Shown in pieces: positions 1 through 9,621 of a DNA stretch of 64,000 nt. Every line of letters starts with the position of its first letter. Position 1 is the first letter of the stretch. Source of the stretch: Rhodoferax fermentans (GTDB lineage: Bacteria; Pseudomonadota; Gammaproteobacteria; Burkholderiales; Burkholderiaceae_C). The translations under genes and the position numbers were made by a program. The notes below the pieces were generated by a model. That model ran no database searches, was not told where the DNA came from, and was given only the letters and a program-made list of their open reading frames with translations. The stretch lies in the NCBI RefSeq assembly GCF_002017865.1, contig NZ_MTJN01000002.1:2356001-2420000 (forward strand), given 5' to 3'.

Positions 1-1095
1 GGATGGAAGAAATGGGCGCCCATGTTGCTGGCGTTGGCTTTGGGGACAGCGTCCATGGCACAGGCGGCCACTCAGACGATCAAAGATGTGTTGGGTCGTG
101 AGGTGAAGGTGGACCTGCCAGCCAAGCGTGTTCTTCTTGGTTTCTATTTTGAAGACTACATGGCCATCGGCGGTGAAAAGGCGTTTGACAAAGTGGTTGG
201 TATCTCGCGCGACGCCTGGGAAGGGTGGCGCCCGGCCAACTGGGCTGTGTTCACCGCACACCGTCCGTCCTTGGCCAGTTTGCCCGATGTGGGTGAGGTC
301 GAGGTCCAGACGTTTTCGGTAGAGAAGGTCCTGGCGCTCAAACCCGATGTGGTGGTGCTGGCGGACTGGCAATACAAGGGCTTGGGGCCGGATGTGAAAC
401 GCCTTGAAGATGCCGGATTGCCTGTGGTGGTGGTGGACTACAACATGGAGTTGCAAGCCAACCACTACCTGAGTACCGTGTTGTTGGGGAAAATCGCCGG
501 GGAAGACAAACGGGCGCAACAGATTGCCAATGAGTACAAAGCTGCGGTGGATCAGGTGCAGTCGCGTATTGCTGCTGCCAAGCTGCCCAAGCCCCGTCTG
601 TACGTGGAATTTGGCAACAAAGGCCCGGCCGAGTACAGCTTCTCGTATGGCAAAGGCATGTGGGGTGCTTTGAGCACCTTGGCGGGGGGTGACAACATCG
701 CAGCGCCTTTTGTGGAATGGTACGGGCCGATGAATCCCGAAAAGGTGCTGTCCGCCCAGCCGGAGGTGGTGTTCATCGCTGGCACCGAGGCCACCAAAAA
801 CCCCTCGTCAATGCTGATCGGGCAGGGTGTGGAGCGTGCGGTGGCGCAACAGCGTTTGCTGGCTTTCACGCAGCGCAGTGGTTGGACCAACCTGCCAGCG
901 GTCAAAAACAAGCGGGTGTACGGTGTTTACCAAGGGGCTTCGCGCACGGTGGCTGACTACGTCATGGTGCAGTTCATGGCCAAGGCGTTGTATCCCAGTC
1001 TGTTCAAGGACCTGGACCCCGAAGCCAACTATCTGGACTTTTACCGCCGCTACCTGCCTGTGGTGCCCAAGGGCACTTTCACTGTCGGCATGTAA
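1..1095 (+). CDS. Periplasmic binding protein of an iron-siderophore/cobalamin-type ABC transporter (5' end at or beyond window edge)
   Basis: The product resembles the FecB/FhuD/BtuF class of periplasmic binding proteins, which carry iron chelates or corrinoids to an inner-membrane ABC permease. After a hydrophobic leader ending near AQA it shows the class III fold pattern: a first lobe with VLGREVKVDLPAKRVL, 'LKPDVVVLADWQY' before a long linking helix, and a second lobe with 'QPEVVFIAGTEATK'. The first ATG in frame is at 22, but it would give a leader without positive charge. The frame is open to base 1 and reads GWKKWAPM, a better signal-peptide n-region, so the true start probably lies outside the window. 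Downstream is a decayed ATPase remnant, so the rest of this transporter is probably upstream or lost. The ligand cannot be told from sequence. Confidence 0.8.
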   Translation, partial: GWKKWAPMLLALALGTASMAQAATQTIKDVLGREVKVDLPAKRVLLGFYFEDYMAIGGEKAFDKVVGISRDAWEGWRPANWAVFTAHRPSLASLPDVGEVEVQTFSVEKVLALKPDVVVLADWQYKGLGPDVKRLEDAGLPVVVVDYNMELQANHYLSTVLLGKIAGEDKRAQQIANEYKAAVDQVQSRIAAAKLPKPRLYVEFGNKGPAEYSFSYGKGMWGALSTLAGGDNIAAPFVEWYGPMNPEKVLSAQPEVVFIAGTEATKNPSSMLIGQGVERAVAQQRLLAFTQRSGWTNLPAVKNKRVYGVYQGASRTVADYVMVQFMAKALYPSLFKDLDPEANYLDFYRRYLPVVPKGTFTVGM

Positions 1096-1161
1096 CCCAC
1101 CCTGGTCGGCACCTGCATGCGCTCAGCGCCAAGCAGCTCATACTGAACATGTGCACCAGCA

Positions 1162-1396
1162 GACGCCCCACCAGCAGTGGGTAACATTGGTGGTGTTGCA
1201 TGACCTCAGTCTGGCGGCGCAGTCTGCCGATTGTCTGATTGTTCTGGCCGATGGCCAGTAGCAAGCCTTTGGCGCTCCCAAAGATGTTCTGGATGCAGAA
1301 CGGACTCGGCGCCTGTACGACCTGCCGGTGGCGATCCACCATGACCACCACCGCAAACCCTATACCCGAACCCTTCGACAAGACGGAACTGTTTGA
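1162..1396 (+). pseudogene. Remnant of an ABC transporter ATPase C-terminus (FecE/BtuD class)
   Basis: One frame reads VTLVVLHDLSLAAQSAD, LIVLADGQ, a TAG stop at 1259-1261, then QAFGAPKDVLDAERTRRLYD in the same frame up to TGA at 1394-1396. This matches the H-switch ('LHDLSLAA') and the C-terminal tail of siderophore/B12 importer ATPases, where 'ADGQ.xAxGxPxxVL' normally runs unbroken. No Walker A, signature or Walker B lies before it. It is therefore a 3' fragment carrying one in-frame nonsense codon, directly behind the matching binding-protein gene. The start is approximate because homology fades before about 1180. No function is expected. Confidence 0.65.
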
Positions 1397-1851
1397 TGAC
1401 TTTGTTGACTTCCCTTCGTAACTTGGGGCTGGCGATTGGCGCCAGCCTGGCTGTGAGTTGGCACGCGGCAGCGGCCGAGCATGTGGTACGTATGCTCAAT
1501 GCCAACGACAGTGGCAGCATGTTGTTTGAACCAGCTTTTGTGCGGGCCGAGGTTGGCGATACCGTGCGCTTTGAGCCCACCAATTCGGGGCACTATGTGC
1601 GCAGCTTGGCGCTGCCAGCGAGCGCCCGCCCGTTCAGCAGCCCGGAGGATGAGCCGTTCACCCTGAAACTGGATCACGAGGGGCTGTATTTCTACATGTG
1701 TCCGCCGCACCTGATGATGGGCATGGTGGGTTTGATACAGGCCGGTGCCCCGGTCAATCGGCAGGCCGTTGCCGAGTCAATGCTGGCCACCAAGGGGCGG
1801 ATGATGAGCAACAGCCAACGCGTCGATGTCTTGTTACAGCAGGTGAAGTAG
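1396..1851 (+). CDS. Pseudoazurin (type 1 blue copper protein)
   Basis: A small periplasmic electron carrier of about 151 residues. The signal peptide runs to about residue 26 (hydrophobic stretch ending HAAAAE). The type 1 copper ligands are in the expected places: His in 'NSGHYVRS' and the Cys-x-x-His-x4-Met block in 'YMCPPHLMMGM'. Family members pass electrons to copper nitrite reductase or other periplasmic reductases; no such partner is visible here. An in-frame TTG lies one codon upstream, but ATG at 1396 is the natural start. It ends 3 nt before the MFS gene, so the two are probably co-transcribed. It begins exactly where the ATPase remnant ends. Confidence 0.85.
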   Translation: MTLLTSLRNLGLAIGASLAVSWHAAAAEHVVRMLNANDSGSMLFEPAFVRAEVGDTVRFEPTNSGHYVRSLALPASARPFSSPEDEPFTLKLDHEGLYFYMCPPHLMMGMVGLIQAGAPVNRQAVAESMLATKGRMMSNSQRVDVLLQQVK

Positions 1852-1854
1852 CGC

Positions 1855-3099
1855 ATGGCCTTGTCTGCCATGTTGCAAGGCTGGCGTACCCTCAGCCCGG
1901 TGGCGCGCCTGCTGGTGGCCAATGGCCTGGCCTTCAACCTGGGCTTTTACATGATGATGCCGTACCTGGCGCAGCACATAGGCGGCACCTTGGGGCTGGC
2001 GGGGTGGGCTGCCGGCTTGGTCATGGGCCTGCGGGTCTTCAGTCAGCAAGGCCTGTTTCTGCTGGGTGGCACGTTGGGTGATCGGATTGGCTACCGGCCC
2101 GCCATCGTGTGGGGCTGCCTGGTGCGCAGCGTGGGTTTTGGCTTGCTCGGCTGGGCCAGCAGCTTGCCCGTGCTGTTGTTGGCGGCTTTTCTCACCGGAT
2201 TTGCTGGTGCGTTGTTTACACCCTGTGCTCAAGCCTATCTGGCCAGCGAATGCCGCACCGACACCCAGCGCCAGTACGCCTTTTCCTTGCATAACCTGGC
2301 CAGTGAGGCCGGTATGTTGCTAGGGCCTTTGGTGGGCATGGTGCTTACCGAAGTGGATTACCGCGTGACAGGTGCTGTCTCTGGCAGCGTGTTTTTGCTG
2401 CTGACCCTTTTGCAGTGGCACATGTTGCCGGCTTCCGTGGTGGTGCCTCAGGCTCAGGCCATGGGCAAGCAGTGGCGCAGCATGCTGCGCCACCGTGCGT
2501 TCATGGCTTTCACGTTGCTGGCTGCCGCTTACCAGGTGCTGTTTCATCAGCTTTACCTGGCCATTCCCGCCTATATCCGCAGTGTGCAGCACGATACCGG
2601 CTTGCTGGGCAGCGTGTTCACGTTGACGGCTGTGGTGGGTGTCACGCTGCAGCTGCCGGCCACCCGCCTGGTTCAGAGGCATCTGGGCGTTGCGGTGGCC
2701 ATGGGCGGTGGTTTGGCCCTGATGGGGCTGAGTTATCTGGCTTTGCCTTTGTTGTCGCATGTCCCGGTTGTTGCCGTGCTGCTGCAGGCGTGCTTGCTAT
2801 CGCTGGGGTCAATCCTGTGTTTTCCCCTGTTCGCCGCGCACATTCCGCGTTTTGCGGACCCCAGTTCCCTGGGCAGTTACTACGGTTTGTATGCCAGCGT
2901 TGGGGGCTGTGTCGCGCTGTTGGGCAATGTCGTTGTGGGCGCTCTGTTGGGCAGTGGGGTGGCGTCCCCGCCGTCATTGATCTGGTATGCGCTGGCACTG
3001 GTCGGGCTGGCTTGCGGTTGGGGAATCTACCGCCAAGTGACAGGGTCCACGCACCACAAACTTGCAGAAACAGGCACCGCAACGTCAGGGTCAAGATAG
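1855..3099 (+). CDS. MFS transporter (MdtH/drug-efflux type)
   Basis: A 414-residue major facilitator protein with about 12 predicted membrane segments. The A-motif between TM2 and TM3 is recognisable as 'GGTLGDRIGYRPAI' (residues about 66-79). It is most like single-gene efflux carriers of the MdtH/YfcJ kind; substrate unknown. It starts 3 nt after the pseudoazurin stop and belongs to the same short plus-strand unit. Placement beside a siderophore-type binding protein would also fit a chelate exporter or importer, but nothing in the sequence decides this. It converges with the amidohydrolase gene with a 33-nt gap and no clear terminator. Confidence 0.8.
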   Translation: MALSAMLQGWRTLSPVARLLVANGLAFNLGFYMMMPYLAQHIGGTLGLAGWAAGLVMGLRVFSQQGLFLLGGTLGDRIGYRPAIVWGCLVRSVGFGLLGWASSLPVLLLAAFLTGFAGALFTPCAQAYLASECRTDTQRQYAFSLHNLASEAGMLLGPLVGMVLTEVDYRVTGAVSGSVFLLLTLLQWHMLPASVVVPQAQAMGKQWRSMLRHRAFMAFTLLAAAYQVLFHQLYLAIPAYIRSVQHDTGLLGSVFTLTAVVGVTLQLPATRLVQRHLGVAVAMGGGLALMGLSYLALPLLSHVPVVAVLLQACLLSLGSILCFPLFAAHIPRFADPSSLGSYYGLYASVGGCVALLGNVVVGALLGSGVASPPSLIWYALALVGLACGWGIYRQVTGSTHHKLAETGTATSGSR

Positions 3100-3132
3100 G
3101 CTGTTCCAAGCAATCAGCTACGGGGACCGGCT

Positions 3133-4389
3133 TTATGCCACCCCGGCGCGCTCCAGCATCGCGTGCAACAGCACATTGCAGCCTGCCGTGATGTGTTCGG
3201 GTGTGGCGGACTCGATCTCGTTGTGGCTGATGCCGTCCTTGCACGGGATGAAGATCATGCCCGTGGGCGCGAGTTGCGACATGTAGACCGCGTCATGCCC
3301 GGCGCCAGACACCACTGGCATATTGGAATAGCCCAGCTTGGTTGCCGCCTTGGCCACCGCGCCTTTGCAGTCTTCGTGGAAAGCCTGCGCCGGGTAGCTG
3401 GAGACCAGTTCAATCTGCACGCCCAGGCCGGTTTGTTGGCTCATGCTGGCCGCAAAGGCTTTCACCTCATCGGCCATTTGGTCCACCAGCGCGTCGGTGC
3501 TGTTGCGCAAGTCGATGGAGAATTTGACCCGTCCGGGAATCACATTGCGGCTGTTCGGGAACACCTGCACCATGCCGACCGTGCCGCGTCCGTGCGGCTG
3601 GTGGCGCAAAGCGGTAGCCACCACCTCTTGCATGATCTGCGCGGCGACCTGCATCGCGTCCTTGCGCAGCGCCATTGGGGTCGGTCCCGCGTGCGCTTCC
3701 ATGCCGGTCACGGTGCAGTCAAACCAGCGGATGCCCAGCACACCCTGCACCACCCCAATCGTCACATCGTTGTCTTCAAGCACCGGGCCTTGTTCGATAT
3801 GGGTCTCGAAAAACGCGCCAATCGGGTGGTCACCGGGCTCCTGCTCACCGATGTAGCCGATGCGCGCCAGCTCTTCACCGACCGTCTTGCCGTCAATGTC
3901 TTTGGCAGCGTAGGCGTGTTCCAGCGTGAAGGTTTTGGAGAACACGCCTGAGCCCATCATCACCGGCACAAAACGCGAACCTTCTTCGTTGGTCCAGAAG
4001 CTGACCTCCATCGGCGCTTCGGTCTCGATCCCGTGGTCGTTGAGTGTGCGCATGACTTCCAGGCCAGCGAGCACACCGTAGTTGCCATCGAACTTGCCGC
4101 CGGTGGGCTGGGTGTCGATGTGGCTGCCGGTCACGATGGGAGGCAGGGCGTTATTGCGTCCCGGGCGGCACATGAAGCCGTTGCCGATTTTGTCAATGGT
4201 GACGGTCAGACCGGCTTCTCTGGCCCATTTTGTGACCAGGTCGCGGCCTTGTTTGTCGAGGTCGGTGAGCGTGAGGCGGCAGACACCGCCTTTGGGGGTG
4301 GCGCCGATCTGGGCGAGTTCCATCAGGCTGTCCCAGAGGCGCTGGCCGTTGATGCGCAGGGTGGAGATGTCGGTTTGGGTGGTGGTCAT
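3133..4389 (-). CDS. N-carbamoyl-beta-alanine amidohydrolase (beta-ureidopropionase), M20 metallopeptidase family
   Basis: Last enzyme of the reductive pyrimidine pathway: N-carbamoyl-beta-alanine to beta-alanine, CO2 and ammonia. The 418-residue protein is of the hydantoinase/carbamoylase class of the M20 family, which includes allantoate amidohydrolase and L-carbamoylase. Metal ligands are visible: H90 and D92 in 'GSHIDTQ', D101 in 'GKFDGNYG', and Glu in 'NEEGSRF' (about 134-140); 'HIEQGPVLE' follows. Family members differ in substrate, and the choice here rests on the linked preT, preA and dihydropyrimidinase genes. It is last in that minus-strand series but separated from dihydropyrimidinase by 756 bp holding a large inverted repeat. 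Confidence 0.85.
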   Translation of the reverse strand: MTTTQTDISTLRINGQRLWDSLMELAQIGATPKGGVCRLTLTDLDKQGRDLVTKWAREAGLTVTIDKIGNGFMCRPGRNNALPPIVTGSHIDTQPTGGKFDGNYGVLAGLEVMRTLNDHGIETEAPMEVSFWTNEEGSRFVPVMMGSGVFSKTFTLEHAYAAKDIDGKTVGEELARIGYIGEQEPGDHPIGAFFETHIEQGPVLEDNDVTIGVVQGVLGIRWFDCTVTGMEAHAGPTPMALRKDAMQVAAQIMQEVVATALRHQPHGRGTVGMVQVFPNSRNVIPGRVKFSIDLRNSTDALVDQMADEVKAFAASMSQQTGLGVQIELVSSYPAQAFHEDCKGAVAKAATKLGYSNMPVVSGAGHDAVYMSQLAPTGMIFIPCKDGISHNEIESATPEHITAGCNVLLHAMLERAGVA

Positions 4390-4486
4390 GTCATCTTCCT
4401 TGGTGAATGGGTTGTTGTTGAATGCAAGCCATGTGCCTGCATGTTGCGTGGTTTTGCTGGCGCAGGCTGGTCGGCTGGTTGCCGTT

Positions 4487-5073
4487 GGCCGGGTCTCGCC
4501 CCGGCGGGCGAGTTACTTTCTTTTGCTTCGCCAAATGAAAGTAACCAAAGAAAAGGCGAGCCGACGTCCGGGCCGCTGCGCGGTGCCTTGCGCTGCTTGT
4601 GTCAGGCGGGGTCTGGCTCGAACTCGCTTCGCTCAAACAATCGCCAGCCCTTTTCCCGCCCGCCCCTGCGCTGCTCAGCCCGGCCTCAACGGCGGCGAGA
4701 GTTGCGGCACTTTGCTTCGCTCGTGCCGTGTCGGACAGCCACGGAGTTTGCGCGCTTGGCAATGTGGCGCGTTGCGCCACGAGCCGAGCGGACTGGGCTG
4801 CTCTACGCCCTTCTGTTTGTGCCGAGGAGCACAGCTTCAGGGAGATCAGGGAGCGCGATTGTTTGAGCGTAGCGAGTTCGAGCGCGCCCCTCCCAGAAGC
4901 GAGCACCGCAGGTTGCCCGAAGCGCAGCGCAGGGACACAAACAGCGGGCTCGCTTTTTCTTTGCTTCCTTTCTTTTGGCGACGCAAAAGAAAGGGAGTGG
5001 CCGCCGGGCCACCCCCGGCCAGCGGGTGCAACCCAAGCCCCAAGCACCTCGCCCGCCGGGGCGAAACCCGGCC
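4487..5073. repeat. Large imperfect inverted repeat (about 590 bp) filling the 4390-5145 gap
   Basis: No gene is believable between 4390 and 5145. The space is built as an inverted repeat. Outer arms 4487-4512 and 5048-5073 match at 25 of 26 positions as reverse complements; inner arms 4618-4644 and 4855-4881 match at 26 of 27. Each side also has a small perfect hairpin: GTTACTTTC/GAAAGTAAC at 4512-4545 and CCTTTCTTTTG/CAAAAGAAAGG at 4967-4994. Several long open frames cross it (one of 420 codons) but they are low-complexity Arg/Ala/Ser reading of GC-rich repeat. It resembles long-arm repeats common between genes in Comamonadaceae. There is no transposase. Confidence 0.8.
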
Positions 5074-5145
5074 AACAGGTGCCAGCGGGCGTAGGCGCAC
5101 CAGCAAGAGCCATGTGAAAAGCGTCCATGCCCGTCGTGCAAAAAG

Positions 5146-6597
<1,452 letters not shown>

Positions 6598-6603
6598 TTA
6601 TTC

Positions 6604-6647
6604 AATAGCTATCAACGCTTTTTACAAAAGGGCTAGAGGTCAATTTG
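6604..6647 (+). repeat. Short hairpin repeat, copy 1
   Basis: Reads AATAGCTATC, then AAAAGGGCTAGAGGTCAATT. This is the clearest plus-oriented copy of an element recurring in this window: an ATAGCT block, then a half-palindrome around AAGGGCTAGAGG, then an A/T-rich tail. It lies between preA and dihydropyrimidinase. Confidence 0.7.
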
Positions 6648-6689
6648 ACTTAAAAGACACGGTGTCAGCCAGCGGTAAAGCGGCAAATC

Positions 6690-7997
6690 TTACGCCGCCA
6701 CCCGCGCCGGGTTGTTGGGGTGCGTCGTCCAGTCGGCATGGCTCGCTTGCACGGTTTTGCCGGTGCGTAAATCCACTTCGCCGGGTGCCACGGTACGCAG
6801 GGTGATGCAGTCGGGCACCGGGCAGACCAGGGTGCACAGGTTGCAGCCCACACATTCGTCCTCTTTCACCTCAAAGTGGCGTTTGCCGTCTTTGGTGCTT
6901 GTGATGGCTTGGTGGCTGGTGTCTTCGCAGGCGATGTGGCAGCGGCCACATTCGATGCAGCTGTCCTGGTTGATGACGGCTTTGCTGATGTGGTTGAGGT
7001 TGAGGTATTTCCAGTCCGACACGGTCGGGATGGCGCGGCCCCGGAAGTCCTCGATGCTGGTGAAACCCATTTCGTCCATGTAGTTGGACAGACCGTCGAT
7101 CATCTCCTGCACAATTTTGAAGCCATAGACCATGGCGGCAGTGCAGACCTGCACATTGCCAGCGCCCAGCGCGATGTAGTCCACCGCGTCGCGCCAGGTG
7201 CCGATGCCGCCAATGCCCGAGATCGGCAGCCCGGCAGTCTGCGGGTCACGTGCGATCTCGGCCACCATGTTGAGCGCAATCGGTTTGACCGCCGGGCCGC
7301 AGTAGCCGCCGTGGGAGCCTTTGCCACCGGTGCTGGGCACCATGGTCAGGCTGTAGGGGTCCACACCCATGATCGAGTTGATGGTGTTGATCAGGCTCAC
7401 CGCGTCGGCACCGCCGTTTTTGGCAGCGCGTGCGGGCAGGCGGATGTCGGTGATGTTGGGTGTGAGCTTCACAATCACCGGCAGCTTGCAGTACTGCTTG
7501 CACCAGTGGGTCACCATCTGGATGTATTCGGGCACCTGGCCCACCGCCGCGCCCATGCCGCGTTCACTCATGCCGTGCGGGCAGCCAAAGTTCAGCTCAA
7601 TGCCGTCGCAGCCGGTGGCCTCTACGCGTGGCAGGATGGCTCGCCAGGCGTCTTCGTTGCACGGCACCATGATCGACACCACCACCGCACGGTCTGGCCA
7701 CAGGCGCTTGATTTCGGTGATCTCCTTGAGGTTGAGCGCCAGGTCACGGTCGGTGATCAACTCAATGTTGTTGAAGCCGTTGAGCCGCCTGTCCGCGCTG
7801 ATCAGCCCGCCGTAACGCGGGCCGTTCACGTTGACCACGGGCGGGCCTTCCTCGCCCAGCGTCTTCCAGACCACGCCGCCCCAACCGGCCTCAAAAGCGC
7901 GGTTGACGTTGTAGGCCTTGTCGGTGGGTGGGGCCGAAGCCAGCCAGAACGGGTTCGGGCTGGAGATGCCGATGAAGTGGGTTGCTAAATTGGCCAT
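6690..7997 (-). CDS. preA: NAD-dependent dihydropyrimidine dehydrogenase, catalytic subunit PreA
   Basis: Together with PreT reduces uracil or thymine to the 5,6-dihydro form. Of 435 residues, the first 330 or so form a dihydroorotate-dehydrogenase-like FMN barrel. The active-site loop reads 'ELNFGCPHGMSERGMG' with C139 and H141, the counterparts of Cys671 and His673 in mammalian dihydropyrimidine dehydrogenase. Two 4Fe-4S clusters follow: 'CIECGRCHIAC' and 'CVGCNLCTLVCPVPDC'. It lies 101 nt after preT in the same minus-strand unit. The split PreT/PreA arrangement equals the single mammalian chain cut in two. Confidence 0.95.
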   Translation of the reverse strand: MANLATHFIGISSPNPFWLASAPPTDKAYNVNRAFEAGWGGVVWKTLGEEGPPVVNVNGPRYGGLISADRRLNGFNNIELITDRDLALNLKEITEIKRLWPDRAVVVSIMVPCNEDAWRAILPRVEATGCDGIELNFGCPHGMSERGMGAAVGQVPEYIQMVTHWCKQYCKLPVIVKLTPNITDIRLPARAAKNGGADAVSLINTINSIMGVDPYSLTMVPSTGGKGSHGGYCGPAVKPIALNMVAEIARDPQTAGLPISGIGGIGTWRDAVDYIALGAGNVQVCTAAMVYGFKIVQEMIDGLSNYMDEMGFTSIEDFRGRAIPTVSDWKYLNLNHISKAVINQDSCIECGRCHIACEDTSHQAITSTKDGKRHFEVKEDECVGCNLCTLVCPVPDCITLRTVAPGEVDLRTGKTVQASHADWTTHPNNPARVAA

Positions 7998-8028
7998 GGT
8001 GTGCTTTCAGATCTTGGTGCTGCAATTT

Positions 8029-8076
8029 ATGTAGTGCACAGTGCTTGTTTCATAAGGGCCGAGGCCACTTTTGATG
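8029..8076 (+). repeat. Short hairpin repeat, copy 2 (degenerate)
   Basis: GTTTCATAAGGGCCGAGGCC with a T-rich tail, in the 101-nt gap between preT and preA. Only the 3' half is well kept. Confidence 0.45.
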
Positions 8077-8098
8077 CTCACTGGCGGGTGGCTTGGTG

Positions 8099-9454
8099 TC
8101 ACGCGCTCAAGGCAGCGTGGATCGCCTGCGCCGACAGCTTGCCGTGTTCAACGGCCTCCACCGTCAGGTCCAGCCCACCGGCACGGCAGTCGCCACCGGC
8201 CCAGACGCCAGGTAAGTTGGTCAGGCCGTTGGCATCGGTGGCGATGCGACCACCCAACAACTCAAAGTTGGCCTGCGCCAGCAGCGGGTTGCCCAGCGTC
8301 TGGCCAATCGCTTTGAGCACCATGTCGGCTTCCAGCACCAGCGTCTCGCCAGTGGCCACCAACTTGCCGTCCTGCATCTTCTGCCGGGCAAAAGACACAG
8401 CACCCGCGCAGTGGGCGTCAACGCTGTTGGGCAACACGGCCTCGGGGCTGAGCCAGTGGTGGATCACCACGCCGTTGGTCAGCGCCCATTCCTGCTCGGC
8501 CTTGGAGGCGCCCATCGCCTCGGGGCCGCGCCGGTAGACCATGTGCACGTCTTGCGCACCCAGCAGCTTGGCTTGCACGGCGGCGTCCACGGCAGTCATA
8601 CCACCGCCAATCACCACCACTTGGCGACCAATCGACAGGGTTGCCAAGTCTTCGGTCTGGCGCAGCGTGGCGATGAAATCAACCGCGTCCTGCACGCCGT
8701 AGAGCGACTCGCCCGGTACGCCAAGCTGGTGCGTGTTGGGTAAACCCATGCCCAGGAAAAGGGCATCAAAGTCCCGGCGCAGTGCATCGAGTTGGGCCAC
8801 GCCACTGAGTCGCCAGCTGTGACGCAGCTCGATGCCACCGATGGACAACAGCCACAACACCTCAGCCTGGGCAAAGTTGTTGGTGGTCTTGTAGCTGGCC
8901 AGACCGTATTCGTTGAGGCCACCGGGCTTGGGCTTGGCGTCAAACACCACCACGCTGTGGCCCAGCTTGGCCAGCGTGTGGGCGCAGGACAGCCCGGCCG
9001 GGCCGGCCCCAACCACTGCGATCTTTTTGCCGGTGGGTGCGGCGCGGGTGAAGATCTGTGGCTGGGCACTCTCCATCAGCGCATCCACTGCATGGCGTTG
9101 CAGGCGGCCAATGGCCACCGGTTTGCCCTCTTGCGTGTTGCGCACACAAACGGCTTCACACAGGTTTTCGGTGGGGCAGACGCGGGCACACATGCCACCC
9201 AGCGGGTTGGCCTCCAGAATGGCACGCGCCGCACCACGCAGGTTGCTCTCGCCAATGCGTTTGATGAACGAGGGCACATCAATGTGGGTGGGACAGGCCG
9301 TGGCGCAGGGCGCGTCATAACAGTACAGGCAGCGCTCGGCCTCCAGCACCGCCTGGGCGCGGGTCAGGCGCGGCGTGGCATCGGCAAAACGCTGGGCGTA
9401 GTCGGCGGCTTCGAGCCGACCGGCTTGGATATCAGGGGCAAGGGACAAGGACAC
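8099..9454 (-). CDS. preT: NAD-dependent dihydropyrimidine dehydrogenase, flavoprotein subunit PreT
   Basis: Electron-input subunit for PreA, of the GltD small-subunit family. About 451 residues: N-terminal double cysteine cluster ('CLYCYDAPCATACPTHID', 'CARVCPTENLCEAVC'), FAD-binding 'VVGAGPAGLSCA', and NAD-binding 'VVIGGGMTAVDAA'. An upstream in-frame ATG exists at 9499, but GTG at 9454 is the better start. AGGAG (9463-9467) lies 8 nt before it, and the predicted sigma-54 transcription start at about 9496 leaves the ATG at or outside the mRNA end. First gene of the pyrimidine operon; a RutR-type palindrome lies in its leader. Confidence 0.9.
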   Translation of the reverse strand: MSLSLAPDIQAGRLEAADYAQRFADATPRLTRAQAVLEAERCLYCYDAPCATACPTHIDVPSFIKRIGESNLRGAARAILEANPLGGMCARVCPTENLCEAVCVRNTQEGKPVAIGRLQRHAVDALMESAQPQIFTRAAPTGKKIAVVGAGPAGLSCAHTLAKLGHSVVVFDAKPKPGGLNEYGLASYKTTNNFAQAEVLWLLSIGGIELRHSWRLSGVAQLDALRRDFDALFLGMGLPNTHQLGVPGESLYGVQDAVDFIATLRQTEDLATLSIGRQVVVIGGGMTAVDAAVQAKLLGAQDVHMVYRRGPEAMGASKAEQEWALTNGVVIHHWLSPEAVLPNSVDAHCAGAVSFARQKMQDGKLVATGETLVLEADMVLKAIGQTLGNPLLAQANFELLGGRIATDANGLTNLPGVWAGGDCRAGGLDLTVEAVEHGKLSAQAIHAALSA

Positions 9455-9474
9455 GCGATTTACTCCTGTTAAAT

Positions 9475-9490
9475 CTGACCGTTTGGTCAG
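9475..9490 (-). promoter_or_regulatory. RutR-type operator in the preT leader
   Basis: On the minus strand CTGACCAAACGGTCAG, a perfect 6-bp inverted repeat around four bases. It matches 11 of the 14 defined positions of the E. coli RutR site TTGACCA-NN-TGGTCAA as I recall it. It spans +7 to +22 of the predicted sigma-54 start, where a bound repressor would block RNA polymerase. A second site with the same geometry lies at 25723-25738. Confidence 0.7.
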
Positions 9491-9506
9491 GTTCAACATT
9501 CATGCT

Positions 9507-9523
9507 AGCAAGCCACATGCCAA
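9507..9523 (-). promoter_or_regulatory. Sigma-54 (-24/-12) promoter of the pyrimidine operon
   Basis: The minus strand reads TTGGCATGTGGCTTGCT. Against the consensus YTGGCACG-N4-TTGCW it keeps TTGGCA, the G at position 8 and TTGCT with correct GG-to-GC spacing. The predicted start is about 9496. It suggests nitrogen control through RpoN, plausible for a pathway releasing ammonia and beta-alanine. Confidence 0.7.
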
Positions 9524-9621
9524 AGTGTCTACAGGGATTGGCCCGCAGTCGTCCGGGCGGCTGACGCGGGGTGGGCGATATCATTCACCGCCCTGTTTGC
9601 CGACCTCACGAGGAACACCCC

